A DNA stretch of 11,568 bases from the NCBI GenBank assembly GCA_030067055.1, contig JASJAL010000249.1, positions 1-11,568 on the forward strand. Direction: 5' to 3'. The notes below the pieces were generated by a model. That model had not been told where the DNA came from. It worked only from the letters and a program-made list of their open reading frames with translations, and did not search any database. The position numbers and the translations under genes were made by a program. This stretch comes from Kiloniellales bacterium (lineage in GTDB: Bacteria > Pseudomonadota > Alphaproteobacteria > Kiloniellales > JAKSBE01). Of this stretch, positions 1-6,346 are shown in pieces (position 1 is the stretch's first letter; each line of letters starts with the position of its first letter).

Positions 1-281
1 TGAGGATGAGCAACGAGCGCGACCAGGTCTTCGTGCGCCGGGCCATGCCCGACAGCGCGACCGGCATGCTGAACGCATTGCCTGCGCTGCGGAACCAGGA
101 GGCGATCGTGGTCGGCGAGGGCGTGACGGTGCCGATGCGCATCCGCTTCGCGGACCTGGAGTCCTATCAGCGCCCGCAGAGCGACACCGCGGTTTTCTCC
201 GACGCCTGGGAATACGACCAGGATCGCGGCGACAGCTTCCTGCACGATGTCGTCGACCGCTGGCGGCGCCAGAGCTTCTAA
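1..281 (+). CDS. HerA-like DNA-translocating ATPase, C-terminal fragment (5' end outside window)
   Basis: The reading frame is open from the first base of the window (an Arg codon precedes the first Met) and stops at 279-281, so this is the tail of a longer gene. The visible ~92 residues resemble the C-terminus of HerA/DUF853-type ATPases: a stretch like AMPDSATGMLNALPALRNQE, then a beta-rich segment EAIVVGEGVTVPMRIRF, then a polar tail ending in WRRQSF. HerA proteins are hexameric P-loop ATPases that translocate DNA, often with a NurA nuclease. The Walker motifs would lie upstream and cannot be checked. No nurA gene is visible on this side. The next gene starts 51 nt downstream on the same strand, so co-transcription is possible. 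The family call rests on pattern recognition of the tail only. Confidence 0.68.
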   Translation, partial: RMSNERDQVFVRRAMPDSATGMLNALPALRNQEAIVVGEGVTVPMRIRFADLESYQRPQSDTAVFSDAWEYDQDRGDSFLHDVVDRWRRQSF

Positions 282-332
282 CCCGGCTCCTCGGGCTTGA
301 CGCCCTGCTCCGGCTTCGTTTGAAGTCGGGCC

Positions 333-1106
333 ATGGGCAGGACCCAGGATCACGACAACGAGCAAGCGCGCTTCCTGGAAGCGCTGGCCGTCACCGCCTG
401 GCCGCCAGCGGTCCAGGAGGACCTCGAGGGCTGGCAGTTGGGCCTCGACCGCGGCGTCACCCGCCGGGCCAACAGCACCCTGCCGAACCGAATGGCGCCC
501 GGCGCCGATCCCGAGGCCCTGATCGCAGAGGTCGAGCGCCGCTATCGGGCACAGGGCCTGGCGCCCTGCTTCAAGATCAGCCCGGCAGCAACGCCCGCCG
601 ATCTCGACCAGCGCCTCGCCGCCAGGGGCTACGGCCCCGAGGGCCACAGCCTGGTCCTGACCGCCAAACCCGAGATGACCGGAGAAGGCGCCCATCCGGC
701 CTCTGGCGTCGAGATTTCACTGCGGGCGGAGCCGGACCCAGCCTGGTGCGATACCTGCTGGCCAGGGATGGACCCGGCGGAGGCCGAGGCCAGGGCCGGG
801 ATCGCCGGCCGAATCTTGGCGCCTCGAGCCTTCGCCCTGGCAACGATCGAGGGGCAGCCCGCGGCTGCGGCGGCGATCGCTTGCCGCGACCGGTGGGCCT
901 GCATCACCGCGGTCAACACCCTCGGCGCCTGGCGCCGGCGCGGCGTCGCTCGGGCCTTGATGGCGGGCCTGACCGACTGGGCCATCCGGCAGGAAGCCGA
1001 AGGCCTCTACCTGCAGGTGGAGGCGGAGAACGAACCTGCTCGGGTGCTCTATGACCGGCTCGGCTTCTCGATCGCCTACCCCTATCACTACCGCCGGCTG
1101 GCCTGA
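333..1106 (+). CDS. GNAT-family N-acetyltransferase
   Basis: A 257-residue protein, longer than the ~150 residues of a single GNAT domain. The N-terminal part (about 20-110) contains WPPAVQEDLEGWQL and GVTRRANSTLP, typical of two-part GNAT proteins whose first half is a degenerate acetyltransferase-like domain. The C-terminal half holds the acetyl-CoA site. Motif A is around 193-212, with the pyrophosphate loop RRRGVA at 201-206, and motif B is around 225-248 (LYLQVEAENEPARVLYDRLGF). It should transfer an acetyl group from acetyl-CoA to an amine, but the substrate cannot be read from sequence. The ATG at 333 is the only possible upstream start because an in-frame TGA lies at 321-323; the Shine-Dalgarno is weak. 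The stop lies 4 nt from the stop of the convergent ThDP enzyme gene. Confidence 0.88.
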   Translation: MGRTQDHDNEQARFLEALAVTAWPPAVQEDLEGWQLGLDRGVTRRANSTLPNRMAPGADPEALIAEVERRYRAQGLAPCFKISPAATPADLDQRLAARGYGPEGHSLVLTAKPEMTGEGAHPASGVEISLRAEPDPAWCDTCWPGMDPAEAEARAGIAGRILAPRAFALATIEGQPAAAAAIACRDRWACITAVNTLGAWRRRGVARALMAGLTDWAIRQEAEGLYLQVEAENEPARVLYDRLGFSIAYPYHYRRLA

Positions 1107-1110
1107 AGCT

Positions 1111-2796
1111 TCACTCGCCCTGCGCGGCCTCCGCCGCGGCGCGGATCTCGCTCAGGCTTTGCCGCGGTGTCAATGCCTCGGGGTCGATCCTCAGCTCGAG
1201 GAGGGCCGGCACCCCGGCCGCCTCGGCGCGTTCGAAGGCCGCGGCGAAGTCTTCTGTCCGTTCGACGACCTCGCCATGGGCGCCGTAGGCCCGGGCCAGG
1301 GCGGCGAAGTCCGGGTTGGCCAGATCCGTGCCCAGGACCCGGCCCGGATACTCCCGCTCCTGGTGCATGCGGATGGTCCCGTACATGCCGTTATTGACCA
1401 CTAGTATAATAACGTTCAGGCGGTACTGGACGGCGGTCGCCAACTCCTGCCCGGTCATCAGGAAGCAGCCGTCGCCGGCAAAGCAAATCGCCGGACGCCC
1501 CGGTTCGGCGGCCTTGGCGGCGATGGCCGCCGGCAGGCCGTAGCCCATCGAGCCCGAGGTCGGACCCAGCTGGCTGCGGAAGCCGCTGAAGCGGAAGAAG
1601 CGATGCAGCCAGACCGAGTAGTTGCCGGCGCCGTTGGTCAAGACCGCATCCTCCGGCAGGTGATCGCGCAGCCAGGCCACGATTTCGGCCATCTGCAGCG
1701 CTCCGGCGCAGGGCAGCGGCCGGCTCCAGTCCCGGTAGTCCCGATGGGCCGCCTCGACCTCGGCGGCGCGCGTCGGGCCCGGGGCGGCGTTGAGGCCGCA
1801 GGCAGCCGCCAGGAAGGCGCGCGGGCTGGCGTGGATCGCCAGTTCCGGCTGGTAAACCTGGCCCAGCTCCTCGGCCCCTGGATGGATGTGAACCAGCTTC
1901 TGGATGGGCCGCGGCACCTGAATCAGGGTGTAGCCGCCGCTGGTGATCTCCCCCAGGCGGGCGCCCAGCACCAGCAGCAGGTCGGCCGCCTGGATCCGCG
2001 CCCGCAGCTTCGGATTGACGCCGATCCCGACGTCGCCGGCATAGTTCGGGTGGCCGTTGTCGATCAGATCCTGGCAGCGGAAGGCGGCGCCGACCGGCAG
2101 CGCCTGGGCCTCGGCGAAGGCCTGCAGGTCCTTGGTGGCTTGTTCGTTCCAGGCGCTGCCTCCGACCAGGAGGAAGGGCCGCTCGGACGCGGCCAGCAGC
2201 TCGGTCAGCCGGCTCAACTCGGGACCCCCGGGATGGGTCTCGACCCGACGGTAGGGCGCCGCATCGGCGACCTCGACCTCGTCGGTCAGCATGTCCTCGG
2301 GCAGGGCTAGGACCACGGGGCCCGGGCGTCCGGAGGTCGCCGTGTAGAAGGCCCGGCTCAGGAACTCGGGGATCCGCGCCGCGTCGTCGATCTGGGCCAC
2401 CCACTTCGCCTGCTGGTCGAACATGCGGCGGTAGTCGATCTCCTGGAAGGCTTCCCGCTCGACGTGGCCGCGGGCGATCTGGCCGATGAAGAGGATCATC
2501 GGCGTCGAATCCTGGAAAGCGATGTGCAGGCCGGCGCTGGCGTTGGTCGCGCCCGGCCCCCGGGTGACGAAGCAGATGCCCGGCGCACCGGTCAGCTTGC
2601 CCTCGGCCTCGGCCATCATCGCGGCGCCGCCCTCCTGACGGCAGATCGTGAAGGCGATCTCCGGGACGTCGTTCAGCGCGTCCAGGACCCCCAGGTAGCT
2701 CTCGCCCGGCACGCCGTAGGCGCGGGTCACGCCGTGAAGCTTGAGCTGATCGACCAGCACCCGCGCGCCGCTGCGCTGGATCTTTGCGGATGGCAC
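1111..2796 (-). CDS. Thiamine-diphosphate-dependent enzyme, acetolactate-synthase-like
   Basis: A 561-residue protein with the three-domain layout of the pyruvate oxidase/acetolactate synthase superfamily. The N-terminal pyrimidine-binding domain (about 8-170) has GVPGESYLGVLDAL at 28-41 and the cofactor-activating Glu at 55 in ICRQEGGAAMM. A central domain (about 190-335) follows, then the C-terminal pyrophosphate-binding domain (about 365-540) with GDG at 441-443 and the Asn pair 468-469, forming the Mg-ThDP motif. It probably decarboxylates a 2-oxo acid and transfers or releases the aldehyde unit. I do not see the acetohydroxyacid synthase hallmarks: the RFDDRVTG-like segment is GARLGEITSGG, and the loop after NNG reads MYGTIRMHQE. 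No ilvH-like small subunit gene is adjacent. It may not be a true ilvB, so no symbol is given. The frame stays open further upstream, but the GTG at 2796 has a strong Shine-Dalgarno and begins the conserved domain. The extension would overlap the M48 gene. Confidence 0.9.
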   Translation of the reverse strand: MPSAKIQRSGARVLVDQLKLHGVTRAYGVPGESYLGVLDALNDVPEIAFTICRQEGGAAMMAEAEGKLTGAPGICFVTRGPGATNASAGLHIAFQDSTPMILFIGQIARGHVEREAFQEIDYRRMFDQQAKWVAQIDDAARIPEFLSRAFYTATSGRPGPVVLALPEDMLTDEVEVADAAPYRRVETHPGGPELSRLTELLAASERPFLLVGGSAWNEQATKDLQAFAEAQALPVGAAFRCQDLIDNGHPNYAGDVGIGVNPKLRARIQAADLLLVLGARLGEITSGGYTLIQVPRPIQKLVHIHPGAEELGQVYQPELAIHASPRAFLAAACGLNAAPGPTRAAEVEAAHRDYRDWSRPLPCAGALQMAEIVAWLRDHLPEDAVLTNGAGNYSVWLHRFFRFSGFRSQLGPTSGSMGYGLPAAIAAKAAEPGRPAICFAGDGCFLMTGQELATAVQYRLNVIILVVNNGMYGTIRMHQEREYPGRVLGTDLANPDFAALARAYGAHGEVVERTEDFAAAFERAEAAGVPALLELRIDPEALTPRQSLSEIRAAAEAAQGE

Positions 2797-2803
2797 CTCG
2801 ATT

Positions 2804-2810
2804 CCTCCTC
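2804..2810 (-). promoter_or_regulatory. Shine-Dalgarno that sets the GTG start of the ThDP enzyme
   Basis: On the minus strand GAGGAGG lies 7 nt before the GTG at 2796-2794. This is a near-perfect ribosome-binding site and the main reason for choosing GTG over the longer open frame, which continues upstream to an ATG at 3366. Confidence 0.8.
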
Positions 2811-2825
2811 TCGACGACCGCCTGA

Positions 2826-2854
2826 GGCTTACGGAGATCGTCCCGCCTTGTCCA
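2826..2854 (-). promoter_or_regulatory. Possible sigma70-type promoter for the ThDP enzyme gene
   Basis: On the minus strand TGGACA (2854-2849; five of six match TTGACA) is followed after 17 nt by TAAGCC (2831-2826), a poor -10. The implied start near 2819 would give a leader of about 22 nt that includes the Shine-Dalgarno. The geometry is right but the -10 is weak. The rest of the 114-nt gap between the divergent starts (2797-2910) shows no other clear element. Confidence 0.28.
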
Positions 2855-2910
2855 CCGCCGCTTGCACAGAAACAGGGCAGAACCACATCTTGAGGCTGGA
2901 GATCAAGCAA

Positions 2911-3873
2911 ATGGAACCGAGCCTCGACCCCGGGGCGTTGCAGCGGCATCGCCTCGGCAACCTGCTGCAGTCCCTGGTGTTGATCGCCGGCATGGCGCTG
3001 CTGCTGGCGGCCTGCGGCTGGATCGTCGCGGGCTGGCCCGGCGTTGCCGTGGCAGTAGCGGTCGGCGCCCTTTCGCTGGCGATCAGTGGCCGGCTCTCCT
3101 CCGGCCTGATGCTGCGGATGTTCCGGGCCCGGCCCCTGTCCCGGCGCGACCTTCCAGAGGTCGTCGATGCGGTCGCGATCCTGGCCGAGCGCGCCGGCCT
3201 GGCGCGGCCACCGCGGCTCTACTACGTCCCGAGCCCGACCTTGAACGCCTTTTCGGTCGGCCAGGGACGCGAGGCAGCGGTCGCCGTGACCGGCGGCCTG
3301 CTGCGTGCCATGACCCTGCGCGAGCTGATCGCCATCCTGGCCCACGAGATCAGCCACATCCGGCACAACGACATCTGGGTCATGGGCCTGGCCGACGTCA
3401 TGTCCCGGATGACCCGCAGCATGTCGTTCCTGGGCCTCTTCTTTCTGATCCTGAACTTGCCCTTCGCGCTGGCCGGTGTCGCACAGATCCCGTGGATGCT
3501 GGTGCTGCTGCTGCTCTTCGCGCCGACCCTGGGCAGTCTGCTGCAGCTCGCCCTGTCGCGAACCCGGGAGTTCGAGGCCGACCTCGGCGCGGCCCGGTTG
3601 ACCGGCGATCCGATCGGCCTGGCGCGGGCCCTGGAGCGGCTGGAACGCCAGCAGGGGCGGTTCTGGGAGGACGTCTTCCTGGGCAGCCGGCGGATCCCCG
3701 ACCCGTCGCTGCTACGGAGCCATCCCCGCACCGAGGAACGGATCAGACGCCTGCTCGACCTGCGGGTCGAGGCGCCGCCTGTCGAGACGAGAGAGACGGC
3801 GGTCTGGCCGCGCGCGTCCCTGCCTTCGCCGCCGGAGCGGCCGCGGCAGCGAATCACGGGGCTTTGGTACTGA
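2911..3873 (+). CDS. M48-family membrane zinc metalloprotease, HtpX-like
   Basis: A 320-residue protein with the HtpX/M48 plan. Two hydrophobic segments lie at about 19-41 and 43-60. A cytoplasmic segment with LYYVPSPTLNAFSVG (103-117) precedes the zinc site HEISH at 145-149 (ligands H145 and H149, catalytic E146). A hydrophobic hairpin follows at about 172-213. SRTREFEAD then supplies the third ligand, most likely E220. Members degrade misfolded or damaged inner-membrane proteins, acting from the cytoplasmic face. The length suits the family, with a Pro/Arg-rich C-terminal tail (about 285-320) that looks disordered. The ATG at 2911 has GGAG at 2898-2901, 9 nt upstream; the longer open frame back to 2464 is antisense to the ThDP gene and is rejected. 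It may be HtpX or another M48B peptidase, so no symbol is given. Confidence 0.9.
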   Translation: MEPSLDPGALQRHRLGNLLQSLVLIAGMALLLAACGWIVAGWPGVAVAVAVGALSLAISGRLSSGLMLRMFRARPLSRRDLPEVVDAVAILAERAGLARPPRLYYVPSPTLNAFSVGQGREAAVAVTGGLLRAMTLRELIAILAHEISHIRHNDIWVMGLADVMSRMTRSMSFLGLFFLILNLPFALAGVAQIPWMLVLLLLFAPTLGSLLQLALSRTREFEADLGAARLTGDPIGLARALERLERQQGRFWEDVFLGSRRIPDPSLLRSHPRTEERIRRLLDLRVEAPPVETRETAVWPRASLPSPPERPRQRITGLWY

Positions 3874-3912
3874 GGATGAAAGGCGTCAGGCGGATGGAAG
3901 ACTTGGCAGGCT

Positions 3913-4161
3913 TCAGTGCAACGGGGTGACCGGAGCGGAGAGTTCGTCGGAGCCCCAGGCCTGATCCGCGACCCAGCTGATCGCTTCGGTCAGCTCGTCG
4001 CGGCCGAACTCCTCGGCAACGATGTCGACCGCCTCGGCAAGGCCCGCCTCGACGTTCTCCGCGTGCTGGTCCCGACCGTGCGCGCGCAGGATGTTGACGA
4101 GGATCGTCGTGTTCATGATCCAGAGCGCCGCGACGCGGACGCGATAAGATTCGTTCTCCAA
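3913..4161 (-). CDS. Unrecognised 82-residue protein
   Basis: I do not recognise the family. The protein is acidic overall, mostly predicted helical, with no signal peptide. A moderately hydrophobic stretch near 9-25 (VAALWIMNTTILVNIL) is too short and mixed for a sure membrane segment. An acidic region follows (about 36-72: ENVEAGLAEAVDIVAEEF, then DELTEAISWVADQAW). Codon use supports it strongly: third positions are overwhelmingly G or C in this frame, while the antisense frames give Arg/Pro/Gly-rich shadow translations. The best start is a TTG at 4161-4159, with AGGAAGG 6 nt upstream. An ATG at 4116 would drop 15 residues but has no good ribosome-binding site. The gene converges on the M48 protease gene (39 nt between stops) and diverges from the DUF2147 gene. 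Confidence 0.68.
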   Translation of the reverse strand: MENESYRVRVAALWIMNTTILVNILRAHGRDQHAENVEAGLAEAVDIVAEEFGRDELTEAISWVADQAWGSDELSAPVTPLH

Positions 4162-4167
4162 GGCGTA

Positions 4168-4174
4168 CCTTCCT
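4168..4174 (-). promoter_or_regulatory. Shine-Dalgarno for the TTG start of the 82-residue protein
   Basis: Minus-strand AGGAAGG lies 6 nt before the TTG codon at 4161-4159. It is the reason for preferring this unusual start codon over the internal ATG at 4116. Confidence 0.55.
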
Positions 4175-4286
4175 GGCTTCTGCCGACAGCGGTACGGCCT
4201 GACTTGGCCGCAAGAACCTCGAAACCTTATCGAATTGCCCTTACGATGCAGTTAAGAAGCCCCCCGCGACGCCAACCGGCAGGCCG

Positions 4287-4326
4287 AATATGACGGATAT
4301 ATCTTATTAGTATCAATACTTTAAGT
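4287..4326. promoter_or_regulatory. AT-rich island with short palindrome in the divergent intergenic region
   Basis: In a window that is otherwise very GC-rich, only about 9 of these 40 bases are G or C. The island sits just upstream of the DUF2147 gene and inside the 180-nt gap to the divergent 82-residue gene. It contains a palindrome, AGTAT-CA-ATACT (4309-4320), that could bind a regulator. On the minus strand TTGATA (4316-4311) and CATATT (4292-4287) are spaced 18 nt, a possible promoter for the leftward gene with a long leader of about 118 nt. I see no convincing -35 for the rightward gene, although TATATC (4298-4303) could be a -10. Promoter function is inferred from composition and position. 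Confidence 0.4.
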
Positions 4327-4341
4327 GAAGAGGGAAGAGCT

Positions 4342-4773
4342 ATGAGGAAGGCCGGGCGGCTCGCGACGCTGGCGCTCTTCGCATTCTTTTTGCTGTTGAG
4401 AAGCCCGGCATTGGCCGAGGACGCGGACGCCATCCTTGGCACTTATCTGAACGAGGAGCAGACCGCGCACATCGAGATCTTCAAGGAAGGCACCGTCTAC
4501 TCCGGTCGCATCGTCTGGCATAAGTCGAACCGCAAGGACTACAAGAATCCGGACCCGACGCTGCAAGACCGCCCTCTGGTCGGCCTGGTCCTGGCCGAGG
4601 GCTTCGTCTACGACCCGCAAGAGAAGGAGTGGAACAGCGGCAAGGTCTATGCCCCCGACGACGGCAAGACCTATAACGGCTACCTCTGGCTGGAGGACGG
4701 CGTCCTCAAGATGCGTGGCTATGTCGTCATCCCGCTGTTCGGTCGCACCGCCGTGCTGACCCCGCTGAAGTAG
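4342..4773 (+). CDS. Secreted DUF2147 protein
   Basis: A 143-residue protein. Residues 1-25 form a classical Sec signal peptide: basic RKAGR, a hydrophobic core, and a probable signal-peptidase I cut after A25 (PALA|EDAD). The mature ~118 residues match the DUF2147 pattern: an opening GTYLNEEQTAHIEIF, then YSGRIVW, then KNPDPTLQDRPLVGLVL, a Trp-containing W-N-S-G-K-V-Y segment followed by DDGKTYNGYLWL, and a closing MRGYVV-PLFGRTAVL. The fold is a small beta-barrel-like periplasmic domain. The function of the family is unknown to me beyond its envelope location. The ATG at 4342 has AGGGA at 4331-4335, 6 nt upstream. The monooxygenase gene follows after 24 nt, so the two are probably co-transcribed from the AT-rich region upstream. 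Confidence 0.88.
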   Translation: MRKAGRLATLALFAFFLLLRSPALAEDADAILGTYLNEEQTAHIEIFKEGTVYSGRIVWHKSNRKDYKNPDPTLQDRPLVGLVLAEGFVYDPQEKEWNSGKVYAPDDGKTYNGYLWLEDGVLKMRGYVVIPLFGRTAVLTPLK

Positions 4774-4797
4774 CCGCAGGAAGCCTCGGAAGATTCG

Positions 4798-6165
4798 ATG
4801 TCCCTCGGTTCCGCAGAGAACGTGAGCAGCGACGGACCCGAGCCCACGGCCGTCGTCGAAAACCGCGCCGAACGCTATCTCATCGTCGGTGCCGGTCCGG
4901 CCGGGCTGGCCCAGGCCCGCGCCTTCAAGCGTGCCGGCCTCGCCTTCGACCTGATCGAACGGCACCGGGACCTCGGCGGAATCTGGGACATCGCCAATCC
5001 CGGGACGCCGATGTACCGCTCGGCCCGCTTCATCTCATCCAAGCGGCGCTCGGCCTTCCTCGGCTTTCCCATGCCGGCCGACTACCCGGACTATCCCGAT
5101 CACAGCCAGGTCCTGGCCTACCTCCGGCGCTTCGCCGAAACCGAAGGCCTCGCCGACGACATCGCCTATGAAACCGGCGCCACATGGATCGAGCCGCGGG
5201 ACGACGGACTCTGGTCGGTCCAACTCAACGGCGGCCTGCGGCGCCTCTATCGCGGCGTGGTCTGCGCCAACGGCATGACCTGGGACCCGCAGGAGCCGGA
5301 GATCCCCGGCCGCTTCGACGGCGACCTGTGCCACGCGGTGACCTACGACAACCCCGAGGCCTTCCGCGGCCGCCGCGTTCTGGTGATCGGCGGCGGCAAC
5401 ACCGGCTGCGACATCGCCTGCGACCTGACCCGGGCGGCCGCCGCGACCACCCTGAGCCTGCGGCGCGGCTACCACGTGGTCCCCAGGCACATCCTGGGCC
5501 TGCCGGCCGACGTCTTCGGTGCCTCCTTGCCGGGCCTGCCGCTCCGCCTGCAACAGCACAGCTCCCAGGGCCTGTTGCGGCTGCTGGCCGGCGGCACCCG
5601 GCGCCGCGGCTGGCCCGCGCCGGACCACCGAATCTACGAATCGCACCCGATCATCAACTCGGAAATCCTAGGCCTGGTCGAGCGCGGCACGATCCGCGTG
5701 AAGCCCGACGTCGAAGCCTTCGAGGGCCGAGAGGTCCGTTTCGCCGACGGCAGCCGCGCGGCCTTCGACGCCGTGCTCCTGGCGACCGGCTACAAGATGT
5801 CGATCCCTTACATGGACCCGGCCCACTTCGCCTGGGCGCAGAACCGGATCGCCGGCTTCCTGACCGCCTTCTCCGCGCGCCACCGCTCGCTCTTCACCCT
5901 CGGTTTCCTGGCGATCAATGCCGGCGTCTTCGGCGACTTCGACCGCCTGGCGCACCTGATCGCCTGGCACGTCCGGGACCAGGATGAGAACCCGGCCCGG
6001 GCCGAGGCCTTCCGGCGGATCGTCGAGACCGAAACCCCCGACCTGACCGGCGGCCTCGCGCTGGTGCCCTCGCCACGCCACGCGGTCTACGCCCATCACC
6101 CGACCTTCCGCGCCTATGTCGAGAAGCTCCGCCGGCGCATGAGGTGGCCGCCGTTTCCGCGCTAG
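4798..6165 (+). CDS. Flavin-containing monooxygenase-type NAD(P)/FAD oxidoreductase
   Basis: A 455-residue protein with two Rossmann dinucleotide sites: FAD at GAGPAG (31-36), followed by an acidic strand end and GGIWD (60-64), and NAD(P) at GGGNTG (198-203). Between them lies FDGDLCHAVTY (173-183), which fits the FMO signature FxGxxxHxxxY; the final Tyr is unlike the Trp of Baeyer-Villiger enzymes. The ATGY motif is at 329-332. Such enzymes use NADPH and O2 to oxygenate soft nucleophiles (N, S or Se atoms) in cytosolic substrates. The length is normal for bacterial FMOs, and the substrate is unknown. The first ~25 residues before the FAD strand are polar and probably disordered. The ATG at 4798 has a modest GGAAG upstream. 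The gene follows the DUF2147 gene after 24 nt, suggesting one transcript. Confidence 0.9.
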   Translation: MSLGSAENVSSDGPEPTAVVENRAERYLIVGAGPAGLAQARAFKRAGLAFDLIERHRDLGGIWDIANPGTPMYRSARFISSKRRSAFLGFPMPADYPDYPDHSQVLAYLRRFAETEGLADDIAYETGATWIEPRDDGLWSVQLNGGLRRLYRGVVCANGMTWDPQEPEIPGRFDGDLCHAVTYDNPEAFRGRRVLVIGGGNTGCDIACDLTRAAAATTLSLRRGYHVVPRHILGLPADVFGASLPGLPLRLQQHSSQGLLRLLAGGTRRRGWPAPDHRIYESHPIINSEILGLVERGTIRVKPDVEAFEGREVRFADGSRAAFDAVLLATGYKMSIPYMDPAHFAWAQNRIAGFLTAFSARHRSLFTLGFLAINAGVFGDFDRLAHLIAWHVRDQDENPARAEAFRRIVETETPDLTGGLALVPSPRHAVYAHHPTFRAYVEKLRRRMRWPPFPR

Positions 6166-6244
6166 GAGCCTGGCCCCGCCGGCGCAATAGCAGGCGAGAC
6201 GGGCTGCCTGTGGCCCAATCCTCGACGCCGCGCCCCGAATGCGG

Positions 6245-6258
6245 ATGATCTGAGTCAA
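6245..6258 (+). promoter_or_regulatory. Candidate FNR/FixK-type box upstream of the exporter operon
   Basis: ATGATCTGAGTCAA matches the alphaproteobacterial FNR/FixK consensus TTGAY-N4-RTCAA at nine of ten defined positions; only the first base differs. It is centred about 95 nt before the ATPase start codon. If it works as a class II activator site (centre near -41.5), transcription would start near 6293. A weak -10-like TACCTG lies at 6281-6286, at the expected place. The rest of the 181-nt gap (6166-6346) shows only weak GC-rich stem-loops and no T-tract terminator after the monooxygenase gene. The match is visible; regulation is inferred. Confidence 0.5.
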
Positions 6259-6346
6259 GGCGGGCGGGCGCCGGCCCCGCTACCTGGAGGCTGTCGGCGT
6301 CGAGACCAAGATCAGCGACCTGCAGACACAGTTCGGAGCCGCAGCC

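Noticed and set aside
282..332. Possible terminator hairpin after the HerA-like gene
   Set aside because: Only 4-bp stems (such as GGGC-TTGAC-GCCC) without a T-tract, which arise easily by chance in GC-rich DNA.
1391..2404. Long second minus-strand frame (337 codons) inside the ThDP enzyme gene
   Set aside because: Gly/Arg/Pro-rich shadow translation of a real gene in high-GC DNA, with no family motifs.
2862..2891. Possible promoter TTGCAC-18-CATCTT for the M48 protease gene
   Set aside because: Each box matches only three of six consensus bases. This level of match is expected by chance.
2464..2910. N-terminal extension of the M48 protease frame by 149 residues
   Set aside because: It lies antisense to the ThDP gene start and has the composition of a shadow frame. 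The ATG at 2911 has a Shine-Dalgarno and gives a normal HtpX-like length.
2797..3366. N-terminal extension of the ThDP enzyme frame by 190 residues to an ATG at 3366
   Set aside because: It is antisense to the M48 protease gene, low in complexity (Gln/Gly/Asp-rich), lacks family similarity, and a GTG with a strong Shine-Dalgarno starts exactly at the conserved domain.
3916..4293. Plus-strand 125-codon frame opposite the 82-residue gene
   Set aside because: It is rich in Arg, Pro and Asp with no recognisable pattern. The minus frame has the expected third-position G/C bias and a ribosome-binding site.
6166..6240. Possible terminator after the monooxygenase gene
   Set aside because: The CAGGC/GCCTG and GGGC/GCCC stems are short, overlap each other and have no T run, so there is not enough to call a terminator.
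6254..6346. Upstream in-frame extension of the ABC ATPase
   Set aside because: The frame is open from 6254 but has no ATG, GTG or TTG. The segment is better explained as a leader downstream of the FNR-type box.
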